This document shows positions 44,028 to 53,150 of a stretch of DNA of 64,000 bases, one piece after another; position 1 is the stretch's first letter, and every line of letters starts with the position of its first letter. The position numbers and the translations under genes are program-made. Source of the DNA: Caldilineaceae bacterium (GTDB taxonomy: Bacteria; Chloroflexota; Anaerolineae; Caldilineales; Caldilineaceae); contig JAPOVP010000050.1 in assembly GCA_026708085.1 (NCBI GenBank), positions 1 through 64,000 of the forward strand, written 5' to 3'. The notes beneath the pieces were generated by a model. It had not been told where the DNA came from. It ran no database searches and saw only the letters and a list, made by a program, of their open reading frames with translations.

Positions 44028-45236
44028 ATGTCTGGACTCTCCCGAACTGAAGCTGAAGGTTTGCTTACCCGCCTAGTAGAGATCCCTTCTTTTAGTGGCG
44101 ATGAATTGAACGCCAGCATCTACCTGGCCGAGGCGATGCGCGCCCTTGGATATGACAGGTGCGAGGTAGACGCCGCTGGCAATGCAGTCGGTGAAATCGG
44201 ACCAGTCGATGCTGCTAGTACCATGGTTCTGCTCGGGCATATCGACACCGTATTCGGTGACATTCCTGTGCGGGTCGAGGATAAGACAGGTGGGCCAGTC
44301 CTCTATGGCCGGGGGGCGGTTGATGCCAAAGGGCCACTGGCGACATTCACGGCTTCGGCCGCGCGCTTAGGATCCAAATGGGCTCACCGTAACAACATTC
44401 GCCTAGTCGTTGTTGGCGCAGTGGAGGAGGAGGCGGCGACCAGCAAAGGGGCCCGGTTTATCCGCGACCGGTTCAACGGCCGTCAAGAGCCAGTCCCCGA
44501 CTTCTGTGTCATTGGCGAACCGAGCGGCACAACACGGGTCACGCTCTTCTATATGGGGCGCCTTCTGCTGGAGATGACGGCAGGCCAGCCCATGATGCAC
44601 TCGGCCGGCCCCAATCCAGGTATTGCGACGACAGCGGTTGACCTATGGAACTGGATTGGCGTCTACGCCGATAACTTCAATGGCGACAGACCGAAGACGT
44701 TCGACCAGTTGCGGCCCAGTCTGCGTGAAATACGTACGTGGACCGATGAGACGATGAGGGACCTTGTATGGACCAAGATTGGCATTCGCCTGCCGCTTGA
44801 GTTCAACGTTGACGGGTTCCTGAACGATTTGCGGCAATGGGCTTGCAGACTAGTCGACTGGAGCTGCGTGCCTTCTGAACTACCGTCCGTGAGGGGAGCA
44901 GATGCTGCACCTCAGAGACTCCGTTTCGGCGGCGAGGAGCTAAGCGTTGAATTCTGCTTTCATGGGTACGAACCTGCGTGGCGGAGTAGTCGCAGCAGTC
45001 CCCTGGTGAGAGGCTTTCTCGCTGCAATACGGGAACAGACCACTGAGCGGCCCCGCTTCGTTAGCAAGAGCGGCACCAGTGATATGAACGTGGTGGGGCC
45101 TGCCTGGCAGTGCCCAATTGTAGCTTACGGCCCAGGAGACAGCAGCCTGGACCATACGCCCAATGAACACCTCAGTCTGGACGAATACTGGCAAGCCGTG
45201 TTGATACTCGAATCCGCGTTGAGGCGACTGGTGTAG
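44028..45236 (+). CDS. LysK-like M20 peptidase ([LysW]-lysine/ornithine hydrolase type)
   Basis: 402 residues from ATG 44028 (a GTG lies two codons upstream). The di-metal site is [29 protein letters not shown] and [13 protein letters not shown], all closer to LysK than to Arg[13 protein letters not shown] and [18 protein letters not shown] close the catalytic domain. LysK removes lysine or ornithine from the carrier protein LysW in the amino-adipate route of Thermus, Deinococcus and Chloroflexota. No other lysine/arginine genes or LysW lie here, so the exact role is uncertain. Confidence 0.82.
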   Translation: MSGLSRTEAEGLLTRLVEIPSFSGDELNASIYLAEAMRALGYDRCEVDAAGNAVGEIGPVDAASTMVLLGHIDTVFGDIPVRVEDKTGGPVLYGRGAVDAKGPLATFTASAARLGSKWAHRNNIRLVVVGAVEEEAATSKGARFIRDRFNGRQEPVPDFCVIGEPSGTTRVTLFYMGRLLLEMTAGQPMMHSAGPNPGIATTAVDLWNWIGVYADNFNGDRPKTFDQLRPSLREIRTWTDETMRDLVWTKIGIRLPLEFNVDGFLNDLRQWACRLVDWSCVPSELPSVRGADAAPQRLRFGGEELSVEFCFHGYEPAWRSSRSSPLVRGFLAAIREQTTERPRFVSKSGTSDMNVVGPAWQCPIVAYGPGDSSLDHTPNEHLSLDEYWQAVLILESALRRLV

Positions 45237-45358
45237 TTGCCATTTCTTCCAGCGGTCTGGCTCTCCCGTCCACTGCCGGAGCGCAAAGCGGGCACCTCTG
45301 CAACTCCAGCACCTCGGCGTCTTTAAGTTCGAATGCCCAGTTGTAGTTGAGCGTACAC

Positions 45359-46270
45359 CTACTCCAACGGGCTGAGCCAGCGCTCGCCCTCGGTCCCGTC
45401 GGCCGCCCAGCCCTCCACTTGTCCATCGTCGGAACGAATCTGGTACCAGAAGTAACCATCGGCGGCTTGGGGGCCAGCCACGACAGTGAACGTCTCATTT
45501 GTCCTGGCGCGTGCCACTACAGACCCGCTAACGCCAGGCAAGGCGCGCACTGTAAGCTCACCGTTAAGCGTTACGATAACCTGGTCGCCGATAGCTGGAG
45601 GGCGGTCGACGGGACGAGCGTCACCGACTTGCGGAGAAATCCAGTCTTCGAGTCCCTGGCCCCCCGCCACCCACCCGACCGTGCCCTGATTGTCATCGAC
45701 CTTCCACCAGATATACCCGTCAGAACTCACCGGTCCTTCCAGAACGGTGATTCGCTTTCCCTGAGCCAGGAGCGTGACGGCGGGAGAGGTGACGGTAGGC
45801 TGCTCTCGAACATTGAGTCCTCCGACGACGGTGATACGCGCGGGTTCACCGATTGTAAGTGGATTTCGAACAACAATCGTGGGAGTAGGTGGTGGAACCG
45901 GTGTTTCAGTCGGGCTGGGGGTCGCCGTAGGAGCGGCTGTCGGCGGCGGTTGGTCGGGTACAGGCGTTTCAACGTGTGGCGCAGAGACTGGAATCTCCCT
46001 GGTGGGGGTAGGTCGGGGTTGAAAGCTGCCGCAGGCAAGAATTGGGCCCACCCAGAGGAGTGCCATGGCTAGCAGGCCCAAAGTGAATTTGCCGGCCGGG
46101 CTGGTCTGATCTCTATCTGATGAAGGTTGTGTAGGCGGAGCAGCTAGAATTGGTTGCGCGTTCGAAGGAACGGACTGAGTGCAATTTCCCGGAGATTCGA
46201 ATTTCCGCTTTTTGCAGGCGTGCCTCGTGCAAGACCTGAAAAGAATCTCTGTTTTGGAACCAGTGCCCAT
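45359..46270 (-). CDS. Membrane-anchored protein with two SH3b domains
   Basis: 303 residues. A 60-residue polar cytoplasmic N-terminus precedes one hydrophobic helix (61-80, ending LLWVGPILAC), then a Pro/Thr-rich linker (about 85-130), then two bacterial SH3 domains (LNVREQPTVTSP to GWVAGG, and LTVRALPGVSGS to GWAADG). Bacterial SH3 domains bind peptidoglycan or peptides outside the membrane. Its ATG shares one base with the SerA stop (TAATG), so it is translated by re-initiation after serA, an unexpected partner. The Cys80 could be a lipobox, but the signal is too far from the N-terminus. Confidence 0.82.
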   Translation of the reverse strand: MGTGSKTEILFRSCTRHACKKRKFESPGNCTQSVPSNAQPILAAPPTQPSSDRDQTSPAGKFTLGLLAMALLWVGPILACGSFQPRPTPTREIPVSAPHVETPVPDQPPPTAAPTATPSPTETPVPPPTPTIVVRNPLTIGEPARITVVGGLNVREQPTVTSPAVTLLAQGKRITVLEGPVSSDGYIWWKVDDNQGTVGWVAGGQGLEDWISPQVGDARPVDRPPAIGDQVIVTLNGELTVRALPGVSGSVVARARTNETFTVVAGPQAADGYFWYQIRSDDGQVEGWAADGTEGERWLSPLE

Positions 46271-47871
46271 TACTGTTCGCGTAACTCGACAGCCTTCAGC
46301 CAGCGAATGTCCTGAATACTGGCCAGCTTCTTCAGAACTTTGGCCGGCGTCCGCTCGTCAGTTCCCAGCACCATAATCGACTCTCCGCGCGGTGCTCGGC
46401 GCCCAACGTGCATAAAGCTGATATTCACGTCGGAACGGCCCAAGAGTGTACCGACTTTGCCGATCATTCCTGGCCGGTCCGTATGCGATGCCAGCAGAAG
46501 ATTCCCCGCGGCTGGAAACTCCACCCAAAGATCATTGACCGCCACGAATTTCAGTTCGTCCAATAGTACCGTACCCAATACGGAATTCGTGCCGCCGGCG
46601 CTGGTAAGGCGCAGCGTAATCATACTTTCATAGCGTTCGTGTTTCGGCATTTTGCGTTGAACGATCTCGATGCCCCGACTGCGGGCCATCAGTTCAGCGT
46701 TTACAAGGTTTACACGTTCTTCCACAATGTCTGAAAGAACGCCGCGAATGGCGGATGCTACAATATACGCCATATCAAAAGCGGTAACCGGGCCGTGCCC
46801 AGTAATCTCGAGCCTTTTGATGCCCTTCTCATCCATTTGACGAAGAAAGCGCCCCATTCGTTCCGCAAGGTCAATGAACGGGATCACCGTGTTCAGGGCA
46901 GTGGGGGGCAGAATGGGGGCATTCACCGCATGAAGGGCCGGCCTTCCTTGCAATATGTCCAATACCTGAACCGCAACATCTTCCGCCACACGGTCCATGG
47001 CTTCGACCGTACTGGCACCCAAGTGAGGTGTGAGGATGATCCTGTCATCGTTTCTCAGCGGACTGTCTTCCGGCAAGGGTTCGGTCTCAAATACGTCAAG
47101 CGCGGCGCCACCGATTTGGCCACAAGCGATCGCGTCAGCGAGTGCATCCTCGTCGATGATACCGCCGCGAGCTACATTAAGCACGCGTGCCCCTTGCTTT
47201 AGCTGCTTTAGCCTTTTGGCGTCGATGATATTGCGGGTGGCGTCGGTGAGCGGTACGTGCACCGTGAGAAAGTCCACCAGCGGTAACATCTCATCAAGAG
47301 AGAGAAGGGTAACATGTCTCTGCGAGGCGTACTCCTGGCTGACGAATGGGTCGTAGGCGTATACTCTCATTCCGAGCGAAAGAGCGAATTGAACGACTTC
47401 CTGGGCTATTCGACCCAAGCCAACGATACCAAGCGCCTTTCCTCGAACTTCCGTACCGATGAAAGCACTCCGCTCCCACTCTTTCGCGCGCACGTTTCTG
47501 TCGGCCTGAGGTACATTGCGCGCCAGCGCCATCAGCATGGCAATCGTATGCTCGGCGGCGGCGACCGTATTGCCCGTCGGTGTGTTGACGACAGTCACAC
47601 CGGCCCTTGTCGCGGCCTCCACGTCGATGTTGTCGACGCCGGTGCCGGCACGTCCGATGGCCTGGAGCCTCTTTCCGGCTCCTATGATGTCTGCGGTGAC
47701 CTGCGTGCTGCTGCGAACAAGGAGCGCATGGTAGTCCGGAATCCGGCAGACCAGTTCCTCTGGCGAAAGACCTGTGCAGATGTCAACCGAAATGCCGCTG
47801 GCGTCCACGAGGGGTTGCAGACCCTTATGTGAAAGCTTGTCGCTCACCAATACCTTTAGACTTTCGGACAT
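46270..47871 (-). CDS. serA: D-3-phosphoglycerate dehydrogenase
   Basis: 533 residues from ATG 47871, close to the usual 525-530; upstream ATGs would add 9 or 23 residues. Domain order: substrate half with HALLVRSSTQVTADIIGAGKRL; NAD-binding fold with GIVGLGRIAQEV; catalytic RGGIIDEDAL and TPHLGAST; an intervening ASB domain (about 315-445); and a C-terminal ACT domain (SHTDRPGMIGKVGTLLGRSDVNI) that senses serine. It catalyses the first step of serine synthesis, 3-phosphoglycerate to 3-phosphohydroxypyruvate. It lies 133 bases downstream of argS on the same strand and is coupled to the SH3b gene. Confidence 0.95.
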   Translation of the reverse strand: MSESLKVLVSDKLSHKGLQPLVDASGISVDICTGLSPEELVCRIPDYHALLVRSSTQVTADIIGAGKRLQAIGRAGTGVDNIDVEAATRAGVTVVNTPTGNTVAAAEHTIAMLMALARNVPQADRNVRAKEWERSAFIGTEVRGKALGIVGLGRIAQEVVQFALSLGMRVYAYDPFVSQEYASQRHVTLLSLDEMLPLVDFLTVHVPLTDATRNIIDAKRLKQLKQGARVLNVARGGIIDEDALADAIACGQIGGAALDVFETEPLPEDSPLRNDDRIILTPHLGASTVEAMDRVAEDVAVQVLDILQGRPALHAVNAPILPPTALNTVIPFIDLAERMGRFLRQMDEKGIKRLEITGHGPVTAFDMAYIVASAIRGVLSDIVEERVNLVNAELMARSRGIEIVQRKMPKHERYESMITLRLTSAGGTNSVLGTVLLDELKFVAVNDLWVEFPAAGNLLLASHTDRPGMIGKVGTLLGRSDVNISFMHVGRRAPRGESIMVLGTDERTPAKVLKKLASIQDIRWLKAVELREQ

Positions 47872-48004
47872 TACTACATTCTCTGATTGAGTCGGCATGC
47901 CAATACCGATGAACATGCTTCGATCTGGAGGCGCATGCACAAAGCGCTCTGCGAGGCAGGCGGCGCCGTGTAATCGGCCAAACGCCCTTCATGTGGCGAG
48001 ATGC

Positions 48005-49732
48005 TCACATTTCTTCGGGTGCGCTCATGCCCATGAGATTCAGTACTCTAGAAAGGGCTGTCCTTGCAGCCAGAATCAGCAGCAGCCGCGCCCGCGCCAA
48101 CTGCTGGGGAACGTCAGAATGCAAGACCTGACAGTTCTCGTAGAAAACACTGAACGTCTTAGTCAGGTCTTCGGCATAGTAGGTGAGGTTGTGAGGCGAA
48201 AGCCGGTCGACCGCCAACTCGATCTGTTCCTCCATTTCCAACATTCGTCGAATAAGAGTCAGCTCGGCCGGATTGGTCAGGAGATTCAAGATCTCAGCGG
48301 CATCGCCGGGAATCTCCTCGGGATTGCTGTGACCACTCTGCGCGGCTCTCTGCAAGAGAGAACAGATGCGAGCGTGCCCATACTGCACATAGTAGACGCG
48401 GTTTTCGCTCTTGCGCTGGACAGCCAGGCTCATATCAAAGTCTATGTTGCTTTCGGGGCTGGTCGTCAGCAACATGAATCGGACTGCATCCGGCCCCACC
48501 TCTTCGACTACCTCGCGCACGGTCAGAAAATCGCCTGAGCGCTTACTCATCTTCACTTCCTGTCCGTCCCGGATCAACTTGACCAGATTGTAAAGAAGGA
48601 TCTTGAGGCGGTCCGGATCCAAGTCCAGGGCCCGCATAACCGCTCCCATGCGAGGAATGTGCCCCTGGTGATCAACGGCCCAGACGTTAATCACCTGATC
48701 AAAGTTCCGGCGAATGAACTTATCATAGTGGTAGGCGATGTCGCTGGCGAAGTAGGTGGGTGCGCCGTTGGACCGCACGACCACTTCGTCCTTTTCATTG
48801 CCCGGGTAGCGGCTGGCCAGAAACCATTGCGCCCCGTCCCGGCCGACGACCTCGCCCTTTTGGGAGAGCTGCTCCAGAATTTTGTCGACCAATCCTTCGT
48901 CGTACAGGCTCTTCTCACTGAACCAACGGTCAAAGGAAACACCCATCGTAGCCAGTTCATCTTCGATGTCACTCACTACGATTTCGCGCCCGATAGCGCG
49001 CAATGCAGCCATGGCATCAGTTGGCGTCAAGTGGGCGAGGCGGTCTCCTTCCCGATCTCTGACCAACCTGGCATAGTCGTGGAGATAGGCGCCCTGGTAG
49101 CCGCCATCCGGCACTTCCAAATTCCTTTCGGGCAGACCGTCCAGCTCCTGGCAGAGCTGAATGTAACTTACGTACAGGCTCTCTAAGAAGAGCTGGAACT
49201 GCGTTCCGCTGTCGTTTACGTAGAATTCTCGCTGTACTTTGTAACCGGCCGCTTCCAGTACATTTGCAAGCGCGTCACCGAGCACAGCATTGCGGCCGCC
49301 CCCATAGTGAAGCGGACCTGTGGGATTGGCGCTGACATATTCGACCTGCCAGTTCTGGCCTTTACCCCGGTCGATGGCACCAAAACGAGCGCCCTGGTCA
49401 ATGATTGACAGAACACTTTGCTGGAGCCAGCGCTCGTTAAGGCGAAAATTGATAAAGCCAGGTCCGGCCAGTTCTACGCTGCCAACCAGTTCACCGGCCG
49501 GTATATTATCTACGATAGACTGTGCGAGCTGGCGCGGGTTGGCCCTTTGGCCCGACGCTTTCTTGATTGCGGACGTGGCGAGGAGAGCGAAATTGGAACT
49601 GTAATCGCCATGATCTGGCTGATTGGGGCGTTCAATCTCAACCAGGGGAAACGTTATCGAGGGTAAATTGCCGGACGACTGGGCGCTGGCAACTGCTTCA
49701 GTGACGATTTGCCGAATCTGGTCTCGAATCAT
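48005..49732 (-). CDS. argS: Arginyl-tRNA synthetase
   Basis: 575 residues, the usual bacterial size. The N-terminal Add-1 domain leads to SANPTGPLHYGGGRNAVLGDALANVL, where HYGG replaces HIGH, as is common in ArgRS. YDKFIRRNFDQVINVWAVDHQGH and VKMSKRSGDFLTVREVVEEVG (KMSKR) follow, and the DALR anticodon-binding domain ends the protein. It charges tRNA-Arg. GGGAAG lies 6 bases before the ATG. It is in the same direction as polA (82-base gap) and serA. Confidence 0.96.
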   Translation of the reverse strand: MIRDQIRQIVTEAVASAQSSGNLPSITFPLVEIERPNQPDHGDYSSNFALLATSAIKKASGQRANPRQLAQSIVDNIPAGELVGSVELAGPGFINFRLNERWLQQSVLSIIDQGARFGAIDRGKGQNWQVEYVSANPTGPLHYGGGRNAVLGDALANVLEAAGYKVQREFYVNDSGTQFQLFLESLYVSYIQLCQELDGLPERNLEVPDGGYQGAYLHDYARLVRDREGDRLAHLTPTDAMAALRAIGREIVVSDIEDELATMGVSFDRWFSEKSLYDEGLVDKILEQLSQKGEVVGRDGAQWFLASRYPGNEKDEVVVRSNGAPTYFASDIAYHYDKFIRRNFDQVINVWAVDHQGHIPRMGAVMRALDLDPDRLKILLYNLVKLIRDGQEVKMSKRSGDFLTVREVVEEVGPDAVRFMLLTTSPESNIDFDMSLAVQRKSENRVYYVQYGHARICSLLQRAAQSGHSNPEEIPGDAAEILNLLTNPAELTLIRRMLEMEEQIELAVDRLSPHNLTYYAEDLTKTFSVFYENCQVLHSDVPQQLARARLLLILAARTALSRVLNLMGMSAPEEM

Positions 49733-49814
49733 TGTTTACTTCCCGAAAGGCCGGCATTGGGCAAATTGCAGTGCGACGAAACCACAGTATTTCTCCGCTG
49801 GACGCGCGGCCGTC

Positions 49815-52685
49815 TCATTGCGCCACCGCTTGTTGAAGTGGCAGCTCCTCCATATCGTACCAGTTCGGTCCTGCTTCGACATCGACACGTAAGGGTACAA
49901 TCAGTTCGAAGGCGGACTCCATTTCCGTGCGGACGAGCGGTGCAACTACGTCCAATTCTTCGTGAGGTACTTCCAGCACCAATTCATCGTGAACCTGCAG
50001 CAGCATTTTCGCCTTCAGACCAGCTTCCTTGATACGATCATGGAGGTTTATCATCGCCAATTTCGTAATGTCAGCGGCCGTCCCCTGGATCGGTGCGTTG
50101 ATCGCCTGTCGTTCAAGTGCCTGCCTCTGGTTGTATGGAAGGTTTCCCTGTAGTTCAAGGAAGATGCGCCTGCGACCCAACAGCGTCTCTACGAATCCCT
50201 CTTCAACCGCTTTTCGAATGGTTTCGTCAATGTATTTGCGTACATTCGGATAGGTTGCGAAGTACTGGTCCAGAAATTGCTGGGCCTCGGTGGGATCCAT
50301 GTTGGTCCGGCTGCTGAGGCCGAAGGCGCTAACACCGTAGATCGTAGCGAAATTGATTGTTTTGCCCAGTCCCCGCTCCCCGGAGGTTACCTGATCCAAG
50401 GGAGTTTCAAACAATCGGGACGCGGTCACGGCGTGAATGTCCTGCTCCTGACGAAAAGCCTCAATGAGCGGCACTTCCCTGGCAATGTGGGCCAGAACTC
50501 TCAGTTCAACCTGGCTATAGTCTGCTGCAAGCAGCACGCAGCCTTCTTCTGCTTCAAAGGCCTTGCGGATTTCCCGGCCGCGCTCGGTGCGTATGGGAAT
50601 ATTCTGCAGATTGGGACCGTTGCTGCTGAGGCGGCCGGTTGAAGAACCTGCCTGACTGTAGTTCGTATGGACGCGGCCGGTGCCGCTGTTTACAAGCGAG
50701 CCCAGTGTATCGACATAGGTTCCCCGCAGTTTTTCGAGCTGCCGCTGCTCAAACAGCAGGTCCAGGAAGTGGTTCTGATCAGGAGATAGCTCGGCCGTGG
50801 ACGCCTTCAGTTTTTCCAGTTCGCCGGCGGCAGTGCTGACAAAACCCGACCTCGTCTTTTTGAGCCCTTTGGACGGGAACGCCAGTTCGTTGAACATTAC
50901 CGAACTGAGTTGCTGCGTGCTCCGAAGGTTGAAATCATGTCCAACGATTCCCTTCAGGAGGGCGTCTATCTCCTGCAAGCGATTCACCAGCCTTTTGGAG
51001 AGATCGGCCAGAAAATCGGTATTCAATCGAATCCCGGTCATTTCCATGTCGGCAAGTACGGGCAGCAACGGCAATTCAATATTTTCGTAGAGCTTCCAGA
51101 CGCGCTCGCTGGCCTCCTTCAAGCGGGGTGCAAGAAGGTCCCACAGGTGAATTGTCGCGTCCACGTCGGCCCCGCAATAGGCGGTAACGCGTTCGACGTC
51201 CACCTCTGCGATAGAGTGCTGATTCCGGCCCGACCCGATCAGCTCTGAAATCTCGGTCATGGTCCAGCCAAGTTCGGTCTCGGCCTGGCTCTTGAGGCCG
51301 ATGGCACGATTGGCTGGGTCCAGCAGCCAGACGATTGTCATGGTATCGTGAATCGGTCCTTCAACTTGAAGCCCATGCCGGCGGCAGACAACCAGATCAT
51401 ATTTCCCGTTGTGCGCCACCTTCGGCAGAATCGGGTCTGAAAAATACGGCTGCACTGCTGCGCGCACTTCGTCCCAGGGCAATTGCGTTCCTTCTCTGTG
51501 CCCGACCGGAATATAGCAGCCTTCCCCCTTGGCCCAGGCAATTCCCAATCCAACCAGGTCAGCACTCATCGGATCCCGGCCGCTGGTTTCGACATCGAAG
51601 GAAAGGATCTTTGCCTGTTCGAGGTCCTTGCACAGGTTGTTCAGGTCGGCCAGGCTTTGAATGCATCGATAGGGGTGGTCCTCGGTTGCGTTTGCCGATG
51701 GCCGCCAGCCGGCCGGATCTGAAGCTGAATCAGCGTCGGTGAACAGTGAAGACTGTGCATGCTCTGCTGCGGCCGGGTCCGACTGTCCCACCCCATTGTC
51801 GCGAAAACCGACCTCGCCCAACTGATCCAATTCCCGCTGCAGGCTGCGAAAGTCCAGCTCTTCAAAAATGCGGCGCACGGCGCCGCCGTCGTACTGCTGG
51901 AGGAGAAAGGCTTCAGCATCAAACTTGACGTCCACGTCACAGACAATGGTCATCAGGCGCTTGTTGCGGCGCACGTCCTCCTCGGCATCGCGCAAATTCT
52001 GCTGCGTTTTGGGACCCTTAACTTCGTCGATGTGGGAGTAGAGCTCGTCCAGAGAACCGTACTGCTTAAGGAATCGAATGGCTGTCTTTTCGCCTACACC
52101 GGGCACACCGGGAATGTTGTCAGAACTGTCGCCCACCAGCGCCTTCATTTCAAGAAACTGTTCCGGGTCGAGGCCGCCGTAGCGCTCGGCAACCTCCGTA
52201 ACGCCATAGGATAGTGTCGTCGGGGAAGGACCGCCCGAGGTGTAGAGGATCTTGACGTGGTCTGCGACCAATTGGAACATGTCACGGTCACCGGAGAGGA
52301 TGAGGACGTCATGTCCCTCGCCGGCAGCTTGACGGGCGAGCCCGCCCAAGATGTCGTCCGCCTCAAAGTTCTCAAGCGTCAGGATAGGAATCTTCAGCGC
52401 CTCCAGCACCTGTTCGATGCGATCCATCTGGGGCCGCATCTCATCGGGCATGGCGTCGCGAGTCGCCTTGTACTCCTCGAATTCCTGGTGACGGAAGGTA
52501 TCGCCCTTGTCAAATGCTACTGCTACCCCGTCGGGCCGGTAATCGCGCAGAACGCTGAACAGCTTACGAAAGAAGCCGAACACGGCCGTCGTTGGTTCCC
52601 CGCGAGAGGTTACCAGAGGTGTTTTGACGCCGAAAAAGGCTCTAAATGCCTGGGAATGACCATCAATAAACAGATAGGTCGACAC
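49815..52685 (-). CDS. polA: DNA polymerase I
   Basis: 956 residues, starting with GTG. The 5'-nuclease domain occupies 1-300 (AFDKGDTFRHQEFEEYKATRD, VGDSSDNIPGVPGVGEKTA). A proofreading domain at about 350-530 keeps all DEDDy residues (FDVETSGRDP, AHNGKYDL, YCGADVDA), unlike several thermophile PolA proteins that lost them. The polymerase carries motif A (AADYSQVELRVLAH), motif B (RGLGKTINFATIYGVSAFG) and motif C (QVHDELVLE). It fills gaps in replication and repair. It is 108 bases downstream of a 71-residue gene. Confidence 0.97.
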   Translation of the reverse strand: MSTYLFIDGHSQAFRAFFGVKTPLVTSRGEPTTAVFGFFRKLFSVLRDYRPDGVAVAFDKGDTFRHQEFEEYKATRDAMPDEMRPQMDRIEQVLEALKIPILTLENFEADDILGGLARQAAGEGHDVLILSGDRDMFQLVADHVKILYTSGGPSPTTLSYGVTEVAERYGGLDPEQFLEMKALVGDSSDNIPGVPGVGEKTAIRFLKQYGSLDELYSHIDEVKGPKTQQNLRDAEEDVRRNKRLMTIVCDVDVKFDAEAFLLQQYDGGAVRRIFEELDFRSLQRELDQLGEVGFRDNGVGQSDPAAAEHAQSSLFTDADSASDPAGWRPSANATEDHPYRCIQSLADLNNLCKDLEQAKILSFDVETSGRDPMSADLVGLGIAWAKGEGCYIPVGHREGTQLPWDEVRAAVQPYFSDPILPKVAHNGKYDLVVCRRHGLQVEGPIHDTMTIVWLLDPANRAIGLKSQAETELGWTMTEISELIGSGRNQHSIAEVDVERVTAYCGADVDATIHLWDLLAPRLKEASERVWKLYENIELPLLPVLADMEMTGIRLNTDFLADLSKRLVNRLQEIDALLKGIVGHDFNLRSTQQLSSVMFNELAFPSKGLKKTRSGFVSTAAGELEKLKASTAELSPDQNHFLDLLFEQRQLEKLRGTYVDTLGSLVNSGTGRVHTNYSQAGSSTGRLSSNGPNLQNIPIRTERGREIRKAFEAEEGCVLLAADYSQVELRVLAHIAREVPLIEAFRQEQDIHAVTASRLFETPLDQVTSGERGLGKTINFATIYGVSAFGLSSRTNMDPTEAQQFLDQYFATYPNVRKYIDETIRKAVEEGFVETLLGRRRIFLELQGNLPYNQRQALERQAINAPIQGTAADITKLAMINLHDRIKEAGLKAKMLLQVHDELVLEVPHEELDVVAPLVRTEMESAFELIVPLRVDVEAGPNWYDMEELPLQQAVAQ

Positions 52686-52793
52686 TGTTGATCACCATTT
52701 TGACCTGCCTGCGCTTTACCTAAGTTTGGACCGGGGAACGCAGACTTGAAGAGATACTCCGGATCGTGGCCTCACGCTTTAGAGATGGAAATC

Positions 52794-53009
52794 CTACTCC
52801 TCGACGACCAGCTGGCCGCTGGAAACCAACTCCTTGATCTGACCGAAGTCAAGAATTGAACGCAGGGTGCGCATTTTGCGCCCAACATCCAGACGGTACT
52901 GGCCGGTAGGAAGTTCCAGGATGTAATTCTTTTGGCTACGGTTGGCGAGGATTATTACGTCTTTCGGATCTTCCAGCCAGGTAATGTCATCGTAGCTACG
53001 TTTTGACAC
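52794..53009 (-). CDS. Unknown 71-residue protein
   Basis: 71 residues starting with GTG, eight to nine bases after AAAGGAA. The sequence (IILANRSQKNYILELPTGQYRLDVGRKMRT, then LDFGQIKELVSSGQLVVEE) looks like a compact beta-rich fold followed by a helix. No family recognised. The good ribosome site, its own promoter at 53122-53150 and the position before polA support a real gene. A small nucleic-acid-binding or regulatory role is possible, but not shown. Confidence 0.7.
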   Translation of the reverse strand: MSKRSYDDITWLEDPKDVIILANRSQKNYILELPTGQYRLDVGRKMRTLRSILDFGQIKELVSSGQLVVEE

Positions 53010-53121
53010 GGTATCGTTCCTTTATCGAGGATTCGGCACGGCGGGGCTCCTGACTGAACCACCAGGTGGGTCCGACAGCCTGAGGTTCTGGGAGGACCAG
53101 AAATGTCTCGATCTTACAATA

Positions 53122-53150
53122 ATTGTACAGGCCACATCAGTATTTGACAA
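53122..53150 (-). promoter_or_regulatory. Strong sigma-70 promoter for 71-residue gene and polA
   Basis: Minus strand TTGTCA (53150-53145), 17-base spacer, TACAAT (53127-53122). The -35 lies inside the end of the glycosyltransferase gene, so the small gene has its own start site. Confidence 0.62.

Noticed and set aside
45237..45358. Minus-strand fragment reading ELQRCPLCAP, like a zinc ribbon, and a GTTCGAATGCC tRNA-like T-loop at 45327-45337
   Set aside because: There is only one CxxC pair and no start codon with a ribosome site. No acceptor or anticodon stem can be built around the T-loop-like bases.
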